Source: Colletotrichum lupini (taxonomy: Eukaryota; Ascomycota; Sordariomycetes; Glomerellales; Glomerellaceae). From it: DNA of 64,000 bases. Under the pieces are notes generated by a model, which was given only the letters and a program-made list of their open reading frames with translations, ran no database searches and was not told where the DNA came from. Location of the stretch: NCBI RefSeq assembly GCF_023278565.1, contig NC_064673.1, positions 1,612,001-1,676,000 on the forward strand, read 5' to 3'. Made by a program: the position numbers and the translations under genes. Below are positions 1 to 14,005 of this stretch, one piece after another (positions within the stretch are counted from its first letter, which is position 1; every line of letters begins with the position of its first letter).

Positions 1-3000
1 AATGACGAGCCCCCTTTTCGATGAGGAATCTTCCGGTGGCTTGACCCAATCCTCCAAGACCGCCGACGATGACATAGGTTCTATCCGGACGGAGAGATAA
101 ACTTCGTCGTAAGGGAAGAGCCTGGAGCTCTATGTTGCTCTCGGGCATCTTGATAATAACTTGGCCGATGCGCCCTTCACTTTGCAAGTACTTGAAAGCT
201 GACAGTATGTCAGAAGCTGGAAAGACTGTAATGGGCTGCGAGGGCTTATTGAGTCCAAACTTGTGGAACAAGAATGCCTGCTCCAGAAGACTGCAAGGTC
301 TCATGTTAGTGAGTCAAACTTTGGATGTGGAAGATCTCAAGACTATGGTCTTGGAACAAGGACCTACCGAGTACTCTCCTCGGGCTGGTGAACTCTCATT
401 TCCTCGAGGTCAATGTTCACCAAAGTTCGGTTGCGGCAACTCTTCAAAGTATCCGCCATTTGTTCTCCACCATGTCGTACTTGTACCATCGTTCCAAACG
501 GCTTGAGACATGCCCAGCTCTCCTGCATAGATTCAGGACGCGTGCTGAAGACGATGTCCACACCCCGGCTATTTGTCTCGTGTAGAATCTCAGGCACCAA
601 TGAGGTGATATCGGAGCTCAAGATACGGTTGCTCGGAATACCGTACAACTTCTGCAGATATCGGGCTTGTGTCGCATTCTCCGTCGTGCAGAACATCTGG
701 AGCAGAGTTGAGTCAGGCTTTCATCCCAAATAGGTCCGCGCGAGGATGGACGAATGGAGCTTACCTCTGCACCGACCATTTTTGCGACTTGGATAGCAGC
801 TAAACCAAGAGCACCTGGCGTTGAATGAATCAGAAGAGTCTAGAGAGTCAGCAGATGCCCAAGTAACGATGTGCTTATCTCGACAAGAAGAGCCTACCTG
901 GTTCTTCCTCAACCTGCCAAGCTCCATAAGTCCATAAAACACCGTGCTATAAGAGTAAGGATACGAAGCAGCCTCTTCAAATGTCATTCCGTGTGGAATA
1001 TCTGCACAAAGAGACTCCGGGACGATGATTGTGGTGGCTAAGGAGCTACAGAGGTTAAACGCAACACGATCACCCACTCGGAATCGACAGGCCTTTGGCC
1101 CGACAGCTGTCACAACACCACTACCTTCAAGGCCAATTTTGGCGCAAGCGCTGCTGCTGTCTTTTAAGTGACCCGATGAGAATTTTGAGTCCTTAAAATG
1201 ATGGTCAGTGTTCCGAGCCTTTCAAGTCATTTCTGGATCTTTCAGTTGACGTACCTCTGCGTTCAGACTAACAGCTTTCACTGAGACTTCCACACGATCA
1301 TCGCTCAGCGTCGTGGCTTCTGACTCTTCCCATGTTGAAGATTGCAAAATTCCGGGCTTCTTCATCCTCAAAACCTTGGGTGCACTCTCGCATCGCTGGC
1401 GTAGGTCGTCGGAAACCTTGACAGAATGGAACCGACATATTTGAATCAACCCCCCGGAGCTGACATATTCAGAATCCGCCTTAGTGCCGTCAATGCTGCT
1501 TCGGTCGCCAAGAGACTCGAAGACAGTGGTCATGGCATCCCATCCGCTACCGTCGTAAGATTCCAGTTCAAAGGTGACCAGGTCAATCGACAATTCTCTC
1601 CGGATGCTGCGGGTCACACCCAGTGTCAAAGAGTACCTTGGGTCTTTGCATTGAATTTGAGAGGCTGCAGTGATCCAAAGGAATCTCTCATCCTGCGCAG
1701 AAGACAGAGACTTCTTAAGGTTTTCCCACTGGATGCTATTCATGTCATGAAGGAAGGGGCCTTCCAGATCTAACAAACACACGACGGCCTGACCATGGGG
1801 CAGCTCCTGCCCAAGGGAAAAGAACTGTGGGCAAATACCGCGGGATTCTAAGTTGCTTGTTGCTGCAAAAACCAGATGATGACTTGGGTCTTGACAGATG
1901 ATGCTGGCCTTGCTCATTTTTGGGAAGTCAGCAAATGGTGTGGCGACAGTGACCCTACCATGCTCTCCTGCGAAGGTAAAGGTTGAGGCATTGTCGAAGC
2001 CAGCGTGACTTAGTTGGTTCAGCAATATATCAGGACTGCCCAGGGAGCCGTAGCCGAAATCGAAGTTAGTAGATAGCCCGTATGCGAATCGAAGAAGGTT
2101 GGATTCGGGGTTCGCATGTTGAAGAATCAGATGACCTCGCGGACTAAGCAGTCTTCGCATGTTGATTATGGAGACGTTCGAGAAAGAGGATAGCGTAGGT
2201 TCGGAGATGATGAGATCGAATGATTCTTCCGAGAAGCCCTGTGATGATAGATCTACGTCCATCACGAACTGCTTGTAGGTAACAGCCGGTGCTGACTCGA
2301 AACGGGTTCTCAAAGAATTCGGCGGTTTTGAGAAAGCGCCGGTATAAACGTAGCTACCATATGGAAAGTTGATGTCATTGGAACACAATAACTTCGATAG
2401 CAAGTCATCGCTCTCTCTCGCGCCTATGTGTAAAACTCTCAACCCTGGGTTCTTGTGCCCTAGAAGTCGAACAAAGTCGGTGAAGTCTACGTCAGCTATG
2501 AGGTTGGCAACTCCATCGAAATGGCTGGGCTGTGCGAGTGGCTTCATCGCATGGGGCAATCCGGAGAAGCAGTCTGCGCCAAAGGTATGCACGCGGAAGA
2601 TCGACACAGAGGCGTCCAACGCAGGAGTCCGCTTGCAAGACTCTGCCATTTTACCGATAGCCTCGAGCCTTGCCTTGTGATTCATCGTTGCGATGTCGAA
2701 AGCGTTGAGGACATCTGCGTACCGCCCAGTCATAGCCTTGCGATAAGACGCATCAAGCCAACTCTTGTAGTTCACAAAGTGAGGTTGCGTGGCAGGAAGA
2801 AACTGAAGCTGAGTTCTCAGATCAACGATGCAGGCCAAAACCAGTTCATTCAAAACGTTGAAACTGGCATCCATTTCCCGACGGCGGAATAGTTGAGTCA
2901 GCTTCGTGAAGTTAATGTCTGGCATCCACTTCAAAACGACACCAGCGTGAGGATCATCTGCTTCTTGGTCACTGGTAACTCCACAGAGTTGAGTGACCTC

Positions 3001-6000
3001 TAAGCCAGAGATCTTGATCACGACTTGTCCATCGGAAATTCCAACAATATTGCTCTTGGCAATTACTTCAGCCTCGTTATCGGCACTAGCGACAACATTG
3101 ATCTGTCCGGTTGGTCGAGCAACATACACCTCTTGGATGTAAGTGGGAACAACTAGACCTTGGAAGTTTCGCTCCAGACCATGGGCCTCGGATATCATTG
3201 CCACGTGCATGCTTGTGTCGAGAGTAACTGGATGAATCGAATAGGGCGAATTGGTGTAGCCTGCGAGCTTGCCATCCAGTGTTGCAAAAGCCTTGGCTTC
3301 CCTAACATGTGAAATGACGTTGGACAAGCCCCTGAAGTTGGAACCGTAGTTCAGACCATGTCTTTTCCAAGTGTTGTAGAATGAATTTGCTGAAGCTTGA
3401 CGTGGTAGGATAGGCATGTCAGGGACAGCATGCCTCCGATCTGAGCCGGGTTTGCACTGGCCAAAGACATGGCTGACCCATACTTCACTCCCATCTGCAA
3501 GTGAGGATATTGAGAAATCGTAAACGCTCTTGTTGCTCGAAGTATTTGACTTTGACGGATTCAGTATCGTCACAACCTCGACTGGCTTTTCATCGAGAAC
3601 CAAAGCTGCCTCCATGGACACAGCTTCCAGTGTAAAGTCCACGGACCCGTGAAGCTGCCTCAGAGCCTCTCCTATCATAGAAATGAAACCAGAGGCAGGA
3701 AGTGTGATGTTGTCCCGGATGACGTGTTCCTGCAGCCATGGAACATCCTCAAGCCGTAGAATACACCTCCAAGCGGGGCAGGCGTCCGAAATCTCTTCGA
3801 CGCGAGAGCCGAGAAGTTCGTGATGGTCGAAAGTTCTAAAGCGCCAACTGCGAGAAAGTCTACTTTCTTGCCAAAACTCCTCATCGTAGTGCCATGGATA
3901 TGTCGGAAGATCTGTTAGAAGCTGTCCAGGTGGGTTGACGGCAGTCATATTGATATTGATGCTAGCCAACCAGAGCTCCCCTCCGGTCTTCAGAACGGCT
4001 GAAACGGCATCCTGATTGCGCACCAGCGTCGGTATGTATTGGGCAGGCATGTCATTGAAGTTCAGGATTTGACGGATAGGCCCGGCAAGGGCGGAGTGAG
4101 GACCAATCTCGACGAAAATTGGAGATTTGAAATCGTCTAGGACTCCCTGTACCGCTGTATTGAACAGAACAGGCGAGATGACGTTGAGAACCCAGTATGT
4201 ATGAGACATGTCTGTGCTCTTCTCTCCTGTCACAGACGAATAGAACGGGATTCGCGGCTTCTTGTTCTGAAGCAGTCCCTCCAGACGGGATGTAAAACCT
4301 GCGGCGGCGGTCTTCATATGATCTGTGGCAGATATCAGTCCGGCGATCACGATACGAAACCGGGAGCGGTATGACATGAACTCACGAGAGTGGTATCCGC
4401 ACTCAACGCGGAGCTTCCGGGCGAGAACATCCGGGTGCTTAGAGCTGAGCTCCAGAAGAATCTCCTCAAGAACATCGCTCTCGCCTGACAGCGTGACATT
4501 GGACGGAGAGTTATCACAGCCGATGATGACACCTGGGCGAAGAAACCGCTCAATCTGTTTCCTGCCGAGACCAACTGCTGCCATGCTGCCGTTGTGTGCA
4601 GCTTTGATGAGACGAGTGATCTGACCGCGGTGATAGGCGATCAAAATAGCCTCTTCAGCTGTAATTGCACCAGCCGCATAGGCAGCAGCGGTTTCGCCGG
4701 AAGAATGGCCTACTACTGCAGCTGGCGTAACGTCCCATGAGCGAAGTAAGTCGACGAGCGCGACTTGGATCGCAACTAAGCATGGCTGCGAAAACTCTGC
4801 TTCGTGGAGGCGGCTCTGTCCTTTCGGGGCAGATAGTAATTCTGAGAGTTTCAGGTTATCAGTTGGGTTTCAGAAAGTTTTGTAGACAGTACCAACCTCG
4901 TAGTGTCCATGGTGGAGGATCTGGAAGACCTGCAAGAACTCCACTCATGGCATCGATCCTGTCTTTGAACAACCCCTCTTGCTCTAGAAGTTCTTTGCCC
5001 ATTTGAGCCCATTGGGCTCCTTGACCCGTAAATACCCAGACTACATCTGGTGAGGCCGGTGTTGCTTTAACAACTGATGAAACCTGAAAGGGATTGCTAC
5101 CGTCGGTCACACAGAAAGCTCGATATGGGTGTGTCTCTCGGTGAGATGCTAACGAGTGTGCGACGTCGCCCAAGCTTGCAGGGTTGTGACTCAAATAACT
5201 CTGAATCTTGTGGCCCATAGCACTGATAGACTCAGGATGTGTGGCGGAAAGTGGCAAGAGTTGGTGTTTTGGAACGTTAGTTCCTGCGCTCAGGCCGTTC
5301 GTTAGACTGGAAGTTGATATGCCAAAGCATGAGGCAGATTCCAGCAACACCTACGGAAACCAAGTTGTCAGCTCCAAATTCTTGATAGAAATTCTACATC
5401 CATCAAATTGGATACTCACATGAGCATTCGAACCACCGATACCAAAGCTGTTTATTGAGACCCGCTGATCTTTACCAGTTGGCCAGGGTATAGGCTCTGT
5501 GGGAACTCTGAGTTTGGCACTCTTCCATGGAACTTGAGTCAAAGTTTTGATCAGTAACTGCTTTCAGTGGTGTTGCATTTTGATGTCACTTACTTTGAGG
5601 ATTAGGAGTCTTGAAGTTGATGTTTGGTGGTATGGTGGAGTTCTCCAATGCCAGAACCATCTTGATCACGCTGGAGAGCCCAGAAGCCCCTTCGCCGTGA
5701 CCGATGTTTGGCTTGACCTAATAGATCTTGTAAGTAACCGATCTCGAAAGATTTTCCATGGCTTTCAATTGCTTACTGAGCCGATATAGATACCGTGATC
5801 ACCCCAGACGTTGGCCACTGCACTGACTTCCAGGGGATCCCCAACCTAAGCATGAAAACATATACTTAGCCAAGTTGACATGTCTTCAAAAGTTCCTGCA
5901 ATAAACTTACAAAAGTACCAGTTCCGTGACACTCTACCATCGCGGTCTTAGACAAGTCGGTGATCCCAGCCATCTTGTGTCCCCTTCTCATGAGCCTTTC

Positions 6001-6963
6001 GTGTATTTCAGGGTTCGGCGTCGTCAGTCCTAGGGTTCTGCCATTTCCCGCAGTGCAGGTTGACCGAATAACTGCCCTGATAAGATCGCCATCGCGTACT
6101 GCATCCGACACCTTCTTGATGTAAATGGCAGAGACGCCTTCACCGCGTGCAAATCCATCGGCTTCGGCGTCGAAGCTTTTGCATGCTGCTGACGGAGACA
6201 GCACTCCGTTTTGCTGCATGATAATGGTGTCCTTAGGGCTGAGGATGAGGTTGACACCCCCAACTATGGCAGATGAACAGTCTCCGCTGTGGAGGTCTTG
6301 GCATGCCTGATGCAGTGCAACAAGAGATGCGGAACATGCAGTTCGAACAACGACGCTGGAGATGTTGTGAGAAATCATAAGAGATAAACCATGGTAAGAG
6401 ACTTACCTCGGTCCCGTTAGATCAAACTCATACGACGCCCGATTGGCAATGATATAGTCTCCATACACATCAGGTCGAACCTGTTGGAGGCTTTGACTGT
6501 CGCGAGACTCAAGCTGACTCCAGTCTTCTCCCATGGTTCCAACGTAGACCCCAACATCGTAGCCTCTCCATCTCGTGGAACCTGAATTCTCAAGGGCTTC
6601 ATAAGCAACTTCGAGGAATAGACGTTGCCGGGGGTCCATGAGTTCGGCCTCCTGCTTTGTGAAAGACCAGAAGCTAGGGTCTACATGGGCCAGGTTGATG
6701 TCATCGAGAAAATAGCCAAACTCGCTGGGAACGTGGGCAGCTTTTCCACTGCCATACCAGGTGTCGATGTTGTAACGACTCTTTGGAACTCAACAACGTC
6801 CGCTTCTGCCGTTGACGAGGAGGTCCCAGTAGTCGGTAGCGTTATGGACGCGTCCTGGGAGTCTCATGCCCATGCCTATGATTGCGATGGGCTCATACAG
6901 ACAGGGCTCTTGATGGGTCTCATTGCAAAAACCATTCATTGGGGGTTTGGTGCTATTGGTCAT
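1..6963 (-). CDS. Highly reducing type I polyketide synthase, C-terminus beyond the left edge, one in-frame TGA
   Basis: Iterative PKS that would build a reduced polyketide chain from malonyl-CoA. I place eleven exons: 6963-6407, 6355-5911, 5845-5777, 5717-5594, 5532-5420, 5350-4897, 4841-1255, 1191-898, 839-765, 696-368 and 290-1. All ten introns (51-77 nt) are GT-AG and all phases close, giving about 2112 codons in the window. KS: Cys193 in TACSAS, His329 in CHGTGT, His364 in [15 protein letters not shown], Ser634 in GHSSGE, His738 in GYHS. DH: His960 (HxxxDxxxxP, usual Gly is Asp) and Asp1129 in HPVTLD. MT (about 1389-1400) has lost its SAM motif. ER has a Rossmann motif GALGLAA; the KR begins with VGGLGGLG at the edge, so KR end and ACP are outside. 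Start ATG 6963 has ACACCATGA context; an ATG at 7080 is an alternative. Codon 58 is TGA (6790-6792), so it is probably non-functional as sequenced. Product unknown. Confidence 0.93.
6790..6792 (-). other. Premature TGA in the PKS ketosynthase domain
   Basis: The frame reads NGRSGRC, TGA, VPKSRYN with no gap. In the family this stretch is normally GRCRVPK, so the stop replaces an Arg codon, most simply CGA to TGA. The reading frame on both sides is collinear with other KS domains and no GT-AG pair brackets the stop, so it is not intronic. The next in-frame ATG (6639) would remove the first part of the KS fold. Confidence 0.85.
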
Positions 6964-8090
6964 GGTGTCAAGTCGATGTGTAGAGATTGATAGTACAGTC
7001 CCCTTTCCATACTCACTGCGTTCTACCCATAAAAGCGACAACAGGCACAATGCTTGATTATATGCGGGCTTTTCTGGCAACTCTGTGGTTCAGTCGTGAC
7101 AAAATCTGCTAGATTGTTACCGAAATAAGAGACATGGCTTACTTCGAGGCTATGAGTCCAAGAGTGAATCAGCCTTTGACATTCCAATAGCGTCAATCTA
7201 GGCATGCAAAGAGTTGGCGGCTAATTCAGGAAAACTTGATTACATTGGTTCTTGTCCGGGGCTCCCTACACCTACAGTCATCATCGCGAATCGGTACGTA
7301 AAGGAAACTTCCGAGGTCCGCACATCTGTTCATGTGGCCTGTGATATTCATGAAGCTGATTCGGTCGGGAGAGGTACGGCACAGCAGGAACACGAAGTTG
7401 ACCCAACGATCCAACCGCATTAAGCTTATAACCCGACGGCGTTCCATATCTTAGGTCAGACGGGACTTCAGTGTGGTGGATATCCTTCAAAGTTCTCACC
7501 AAAGCTGAGGTGAAATCTGCCCCTTCGTTGGCTGCTGAGTCCACAAATATGCACTGTGCAGACTTGTTGGTGGTAAGTGTCGAAAGAATACGTCAACACA
7601 CCATCTTCTTGTGGGATGAACCCCTATGACATTTTTTACAAAATGGGAGGAATGCGTGGTTTGTCGAGCTGCAGCACAACATCGGTAGGATGCGAAGGAT
7701 CAAGAGTTGTACGGCACAGCGTCTTGGTGGTTGTCCCCCACCCACACCATTTGCGACCTGCATGCTGGCGAGGGAGGATCCGACTCCCCGTGTCCGCATA
7801 CCGAATGGGTTGCAAGATATGGAGCAGATAGGTTCCTGCACGTTGGCAGATACAGTGACCGGAGTTGAAGAACAAAAACCTGGAAACAACTCCGAACATC
7901 ACCGGGCGTTCGTTGTCTTAACTAACTATTGGTAAGAGGCAAATTGTTAATATAATCAACAACCAGGACTCTCGCCGAAGTCTTTACAATCCGATACGTT
8001 TTCTTCTATATTAAAACGCCCCTCTATACTGACTTTACCCTGCGGAAAACCGGCTGTTATATCTAACGCTCCAATTATTAATACGCCATT
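6964..8090. other. Intergenic: PKS upstream region to the copia element
   Basis: About 1 kb of ordinary base composition (to about 7930) followed by about 160 bp of AT-rich sequence. Short open stretches exist on both strands, for example minus 7281-7544, but I recognise no domain and see no consistent intron structure. It should contain the PKS promoter; I could not identify a specific binding site. Confidence 0.5.
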
Positions 8091-8295
8091 TATTAGTATC
8101 CCTATTATAGGGTAGTTAGTTCGAACCGTAGTTAATAAAGAGATTAATTAAACTATATAAATATCTACGTAATAAGTATAAAAAGGAGGTTCTAACCGTA
8201 AGTTAGGCTAGCTACGATAATTATAAATAAGGCCCCTAATTAGCCCCTATATAGTTAGCTATATACCGTAGTTAAATTAGACTTCTAATCTAATA
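8091..8295 (-). repeat. Left LTR of copia element C (its 3' LTR)
   Basis: A 205-bp direct repeat of 13801-14005. It begins TATTAGTATCCC where the less mutated copy at 63887 has TGTTAGTATCCC, so the terminal TG became TA. It ends in TA where CA is expected. Confidence 0.9.
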
Positions 8296-11200
8296 TTAAC
8301 TCTCTCTTTTTTTTATCGATTTAACTATTATAGTTAGAGGTATAATTCGACCTCGGGCCCGTTTACTAAGTTATCTCTTTTTTCCCCTTTTCTTTACTCT
8401 TTTTATATAACCTATCTCGTTATTTATATAGTAACTTTTTTATTACTTATGAATTACTTTAATTTTTTATTTAGTACTACTTTTATAAAAGCGTTTGCGA
8501 AGTTATTTTTATTATTAATTCAATAGATCTTAAGTATTTCGCGCCTTTCGTACAATTACTTAAGGACTATAATATCGATTATAAGCCTCTTTTCTTTTAT
8601 CGTTCTTAATTTAATAAGGTATTCGTATAGCGAGTAGGAATTAATATAAATAACCGTTAGAATAAGTAAAAAGTAAATTCGATTAGTAATTTCTTTTAGC
8701 GTTATTAAAATTGTATAAGAGAGGTTAACGCTATTAATTATATTATAAACCTCCGACGCTAGGATACTTCTCGTTATTTACTTATTTTTAATTAACGAGT
8801 AATAGATTATATTACCGTATATAGTAAATTCGCTCTTATTTATACTCTCGTTAACTTAGATAATAATATACTTTAATTATAAAGTAAGGTCGTTATTATT
8901 CGTAAATGACCTATTAACGAAGACGTAGAGCTTATTAGTTATAAAGTTAATTAAGTAGTAAATAAGACCTCGATCGAGATTCGTTTATTACTACTTAAGC
9001 TACTTATTAAATACTTTAATATTTTATTTAGTTAGATTTATAGCTTGCGCTACCCTAGCGTAGTTAAAAGTTATTTTAAATTAATAAATACTCATAATAT
9101 ATACCCCTCGCGCGAGCTTAGCCTTATACTACTTTTTAATATTAGTTATATTTAAATCGACGAGGTTAATCTTCTTACCCTACCCCTTTTATTAAAAAAC
9201 GATAGTTTCCCTTTTAATTATAAAAATCCCGCCGTTAAATACTAGGGGGGTATTTATTATAAAAACCTCTTTTAGCTTCGCTACGAAGCCCGCTTTTTAA
9301 AGCTCTTTATCATCTTTTTTTATAAAGTTAATATTAAATAGGCTTAATATATTATTAATCTATATTTTAATAATTTTAAATTAGGTACCTTCGTACTCTA
9401 CGATTAGTAAGTACGGGTCGTACGTAGAGGTAATTATTAATAGTTAATTAATATAAAAATCGTAGTAAATAGCTTACTAATAAGTGCCCGATTTTGCGAG
9501 CCTATATAGTAGTTTAAATACTTCAATAATCGTACTTTCTAAGTACTTACTAACTATTTCCTTTAGTAAATAGGCTAGGATTTTCCTTATAAGCCCTATA
9601 GCTAATTAAGTATAGGCCTAAGTAATATCACGGCTCTAAATCTTATATCCCTTCTTCTATAGCGATGCTATTAATACTATTATTAATCGTTAGTTATAGC
9701 GCTATATAGTAAGCGATTATATAAGTAGCGTCGCCTTTTTAACGTCGCCGTACCCCTAAATTACGTATTTAAACTTCTTATATAGCTAGGGTATTCCTTT
9801 TTTTTTAATTTTACGAACTATTTATAATTTAAATATATAGAGGTTTATATATTTTTCTAAGTTATATAAGATAAATCGATAGACCCCTTAATTGCGAAGA
9901 GTATTTATTTTAATAAGATCTAATCCCTTATACGGCTTTTTAGTAGTTATAATTACGCCTTTTTTACGTAGTTTAATTACTAGCTCGAAATTAGCTTTCT
10001 CTTTTACTATATAAAAAGTATTAATTACCTCGTTGTTAGTAATAAATTATTACGTTAGGGCTTACTATCGTAGTCTTCCGTAACGTTTTATTAGTAGTAT
10101 TAATACCCTTTTAGTAATTTCCTCTTCTTCGTTATTTATTAGTACTACTACGACGATTTTATTAAGGATAATCTTTTATACTTTTACTACGGGTTATATA
10201 GTTTCCCCTAGCTCTTTTTTCTTTTATAAGTTAAAAATTACCTCGTTAAGATCTATATAATACGGTCTAACTACTATAATTAATATATTGAGTAACTAAT
10301 TATAATCTCTCGTAATTATATAAGAGCGCTCGTTAACGGAAATTAACTTATATAGCCTAGCCTATTATTAAGTAATTTTGCGCTATACTCGTATATCCGA
10401 ATTTAGTAATATATCTAGATTATCCCTTATATTAGGCCTATTGCGCGTAGTAATTACTTCGTTAACTTACTTTTTTATACTTACTTCGCGCAGTGCTTAT
10501 ATTACTTTTTTAATTACTTAGGCTCGTTAGCTTATACTTAGTAACGGTAGCGAGGCTAAAGTCGTTCTTAAATATGCTCTAAATACTAATAGCGTTAGTA
10601 TAAATCCGTTAGGCCCTATAGTATTATTATAGTATTTAAGTATTATTTAAAAGTATTCGTCGTTAGTAGAGTCCGGATTTTCCTTTTTAATAATTCTTAA
10701 CGCCCTTTTTAATTACTAGTGTGCCCTTTTTACCTTTTTAATATTATAGTGCGCTTTAATAAGTACGACTTTTAGCTATATACTATAAGCCGTCGTATTA
10801 TTCTTAAATTCTGCCGACTTAAAGCTAGTACTAGCGTCGGTTTTAATATTATTTAGCGGTCCTTAGTATATATCGATCTAGCTTTTTCGTAAAGCTACCT
10901 ATATTATTTTTACTTATAGATCCTAGAGGAATTGCCCTATTTAGAAAAATATAGCTACGTTAATTATATATAGTACTAGCCGACTATTTAAATAGAAAAT
11001 ATCGATAACGATTTCCTAGTTAAAGTTAAGCTTATTACGTAATTTAAACTTAAATTTACGTAGGCTCTGCGTATTTATTTAGTATTAATAATATACTTTT
11101 ATTAACTACTTTAGCGCCCCTATTTTAATATTATTATTACTTAATTACTTTAGGAAGTTATATAGCCTCGTAACCGACGGGTACTTAAATCTCTAGTATA

Positions 11201-13800
11201 GTTTTCTAAGTTTACTTTCCGTTAAGTAATTAATTAACTTCGTATTATTAATAAACTTTATAAACGTATACCCCTATTATCGTTCGACTATTTTCAAATA
11301 CTTACTACTAGAGATTCTATTCTTCGTATTATCGAATATAATACCTAGTCGATCTATATTTTTTAAATATAAGAGAAATAGGGTATTAATAAGTAAAATA
11401 TAGAAAATTATCGTTCCGAAGTACGTCTCTATTTTTACTATACCTAAGGCGACGATTTCCTTACTTAAGCTAAAACTAATCCTCGTAATACCCGCCGTTA
11501 ACGTATTAAGTATTACTAATACGATCTTTTATAGCGCCTAGAATTACCCTTTTGTTTTAGTTAACTATTATAATACTTCAGTATTTAAAATAATCTTATA
11601 AAAATTATCTAAGCCGTACTTTTCGCTCGTATAAAATACTTATATAAGCTTAGTATTTAAGGGATCTAAGTAATATAAAAAGGACCCCTCTAGTTATCCC
11701 TAGATTTACTTAGTACTATATTCTTTTTTTTTAGATATTAAGAGAGATAGCGTCTTCTCTTTAATTGTTAAGAAAATAGGCTTCGGCCCTATTAAATTCG
11801 CCTTTTTAGCTATTTCCGTATTCGTCGTCTAAGGGACCTTCCCTTACTATTTATAAATAAAAACCTACTTATTAAGAGCTTTTATTACCCTCTATTCGTT
11901 TAGCCTCGTATATCCTCTATAGGCTAACGGGGTAAAAAAAGACTAGTTAATATCGTCGATTTCGTTATAATTTAATTCGTTAGTATAGGGGGTAAGATCT
12001 TCTTTATTTTCCGAATCTTTTATAAGGGGTATATACTTTAGGCCGCTATTTTAATTACTATTACTAAGTTCTATGCCCCCGGATCTGCTCTTATATATAA
12101 TAAGGAATTAGTTAAACCGACGAGGGCTAGTCTTACTATTTACTACCCTCGACTTTTTATACTATTCGTACGATTTAGTATGCTCTTTCTTAGAGTAGTT
12201 ACTTAACTAATATCTATTTTTTTTATAAATATAGTATTACCTCTCCCGTTACCCTATTTATAAGTTAAATCTCTACCTATTTAATAAATCTAAGCCTCCT
12301 TACTAGTAATTACCGTATTTAGCCTCTTTTCTTTTCCTATTATACATTTAATTAACCTAATATTATTAATAAGGGCCGTCGTATGCCTAGAGGTAGGTTT
12401 AGTACGGTATTCTTACTTTAATATTAAAGCTAGATCTTAGCCTCGAGTAGAGCGTCTCGTAGTCTTTAGGTAACTAATATAGGGTTATTTTTACTTTTAA
12501 TATACGCTAGACTGCGGTATAAAAATATCTAACTTTCTACTTATTTATCCCCTTATTTAGCTAGGTTTTTACTAGCTTATTGATTCGATCGATAAGCTCT
12601 TTAAAAATCTCTATTCGCAATTTACCCTCTATTATCCTAGTTATAAATATAAAAAAAATTACTTATAGTTTAAATAGGAGCTTTAGGTTCTTATTATAAG
12701 TCTCGAAGCGGCTTCGAATTACGTTAATTATACTAAAAAAGTCGTTTTAATTAAGATTACGCACCGCTTCGTAATAATAATTAGAGGCTTTGCTTATAAA
12801 TACGATATTAATTATTAAATAGTACTAGTGTTCCCTAATTCCGACTTTTTCGTAATAATCGTAAAACATTATTAGGGTTTTTTATAAGACCTTATGTTAC
12901 GAAGGTAACTTTGTTTACCTTATTATTCGCCTTATTATGAATATTACGTAAGCAACCTATATACCATATTAATCTACGATTTCTGTAGATTATTATAGGT
13001 ATTGACTATGTAAGCAATACTGCTTATATAAGCTTACGTGAGCAATGGAAAGTACTGGAAGGTAACTGAATAATCTGGAATTTACTCGAGGCGGAATTAC
13101 GTACTACGATTACGCATTCACTTACGTATACGCTTATTAATTATATCATAATTAATAAGCAATGGAATATTCTAGTAGGAGGTTTTTATGCCTATGTATA
13201 GGCGTGTATTTGCCTACCTAGACCTTTCGTTAAGCAAGCAACTTCTCATATAGTAATTCAACTATATTACTCTCTTTACTACAAAAACCTCTTTTATATA
13301 CGCTTATATCCCCTATATTCATATATTCTTGCTTCTATATGAATATTCACTTTTTATATTCTTTATAAGAATATCCCGCATTACCTCGTTAAAGCTATAC
13401 GTGCTAGAATTACGCAGTGCTTTTTTATATTATATTATTAAGCTCGTTCGTTACGTAGGTATTTCTTTTTACTAATTTAACTAGTTAATTTCTAATCGCA
13501 GGCCAGCTATAGAAAAGTTATTTAATAAAAAAGCTACTCGGGGCGACGATAAAAAGCTAGTTACTTAAGTAGTTCCGTTAATTAATATAGTTTAATATAA
13601 TAAACGTCGACCTCTCGTAAGTAATAAAGGGCTACGATTACTTAATTCCGTATAGTATTTAAAAATCGCCTCCTTTTTTATCTACTTCCGTAAGGTTAAT
13701 TAGTATAAATCTCTTATCCCGTATAATATTAAGAGGTCGTCTCTTTTATATAGCGAAATACCTTACTAATTTATAATAATAGAATTTAATTATTAATTAG

Positions 13801-14005
13801 TATTAGTATCCCTATTATAAGGTAGTTAGTTCGAACCGTAGTTAATAAAGAGATTAATTAAATTATATAAATATTTACGTAGTAGGTATAAAAAGGAGGT
13901 TCTAACCGTAGGTTAGGCTAGCTACGATAATCGTAAATAGGGCCCCTAATTAGCCCCTGCGCAGTCGGCTGTATGCCGCGGTCGAATTAGACTTCTAATC
14001 CGATA
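13801..14005 (-). repeat. Right LTR of copia element C (its 5' LTR)
   Basis: Partner of 8091-8295, same length. Its right part (about 13950-14005) keeps more G+C (GCGCAGTCGGC) than the left LTR, so mutation is lighter at the outer edge of the element. Confidence 0.9.

Larger units (their letters stand above)
8091..14005 (-). mobile_element. Ty1/copia LTR retrotransposon (family C), complete but inactivated
   Basis: A 5915-bp element bounded by 205-bp direct LTRs, with a 5-bp target duplication ccatt (8086-8090) / ctatt (14006-14010) differing by one C-to-T change. The minus orientation is shown by a polypurine tract next to the left LTR (8296-8320, read as A-rich then GAGAGAG on the minus strand) and by minus-strand coding traces. 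These include an integrase C-terminal stretch with GPNGF and LLVFRA (about 10490-10690), and a copia reverse transcriptase stretch with SPTIQR and RDITQAYT, the stops read through (about 9560-9900). All frames are broken by TAA/TAG. CpA and TpG are nearly absent, so RIP explains the decay. Not mobile by itself. Confidence 0.87.

Noticed and set aside
132..5789. Plus-strand ORFs across the PKS (for example 132-506, 1426-1773, 2521-2892)
   Set aside because: They lie antisense to clearly conserved PKS exons and show no family features.
6785..6800. A small intron hiding the PKS TGA
   Set aside because: No GT-AG pair fits, and the codons on both sides are collinear with the conserved KS sequence without gap.
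7210..7935. Small genes upstream of the PKS
   Set aside because: Overlapping short ORFs on both strands without start context, introns or domains.
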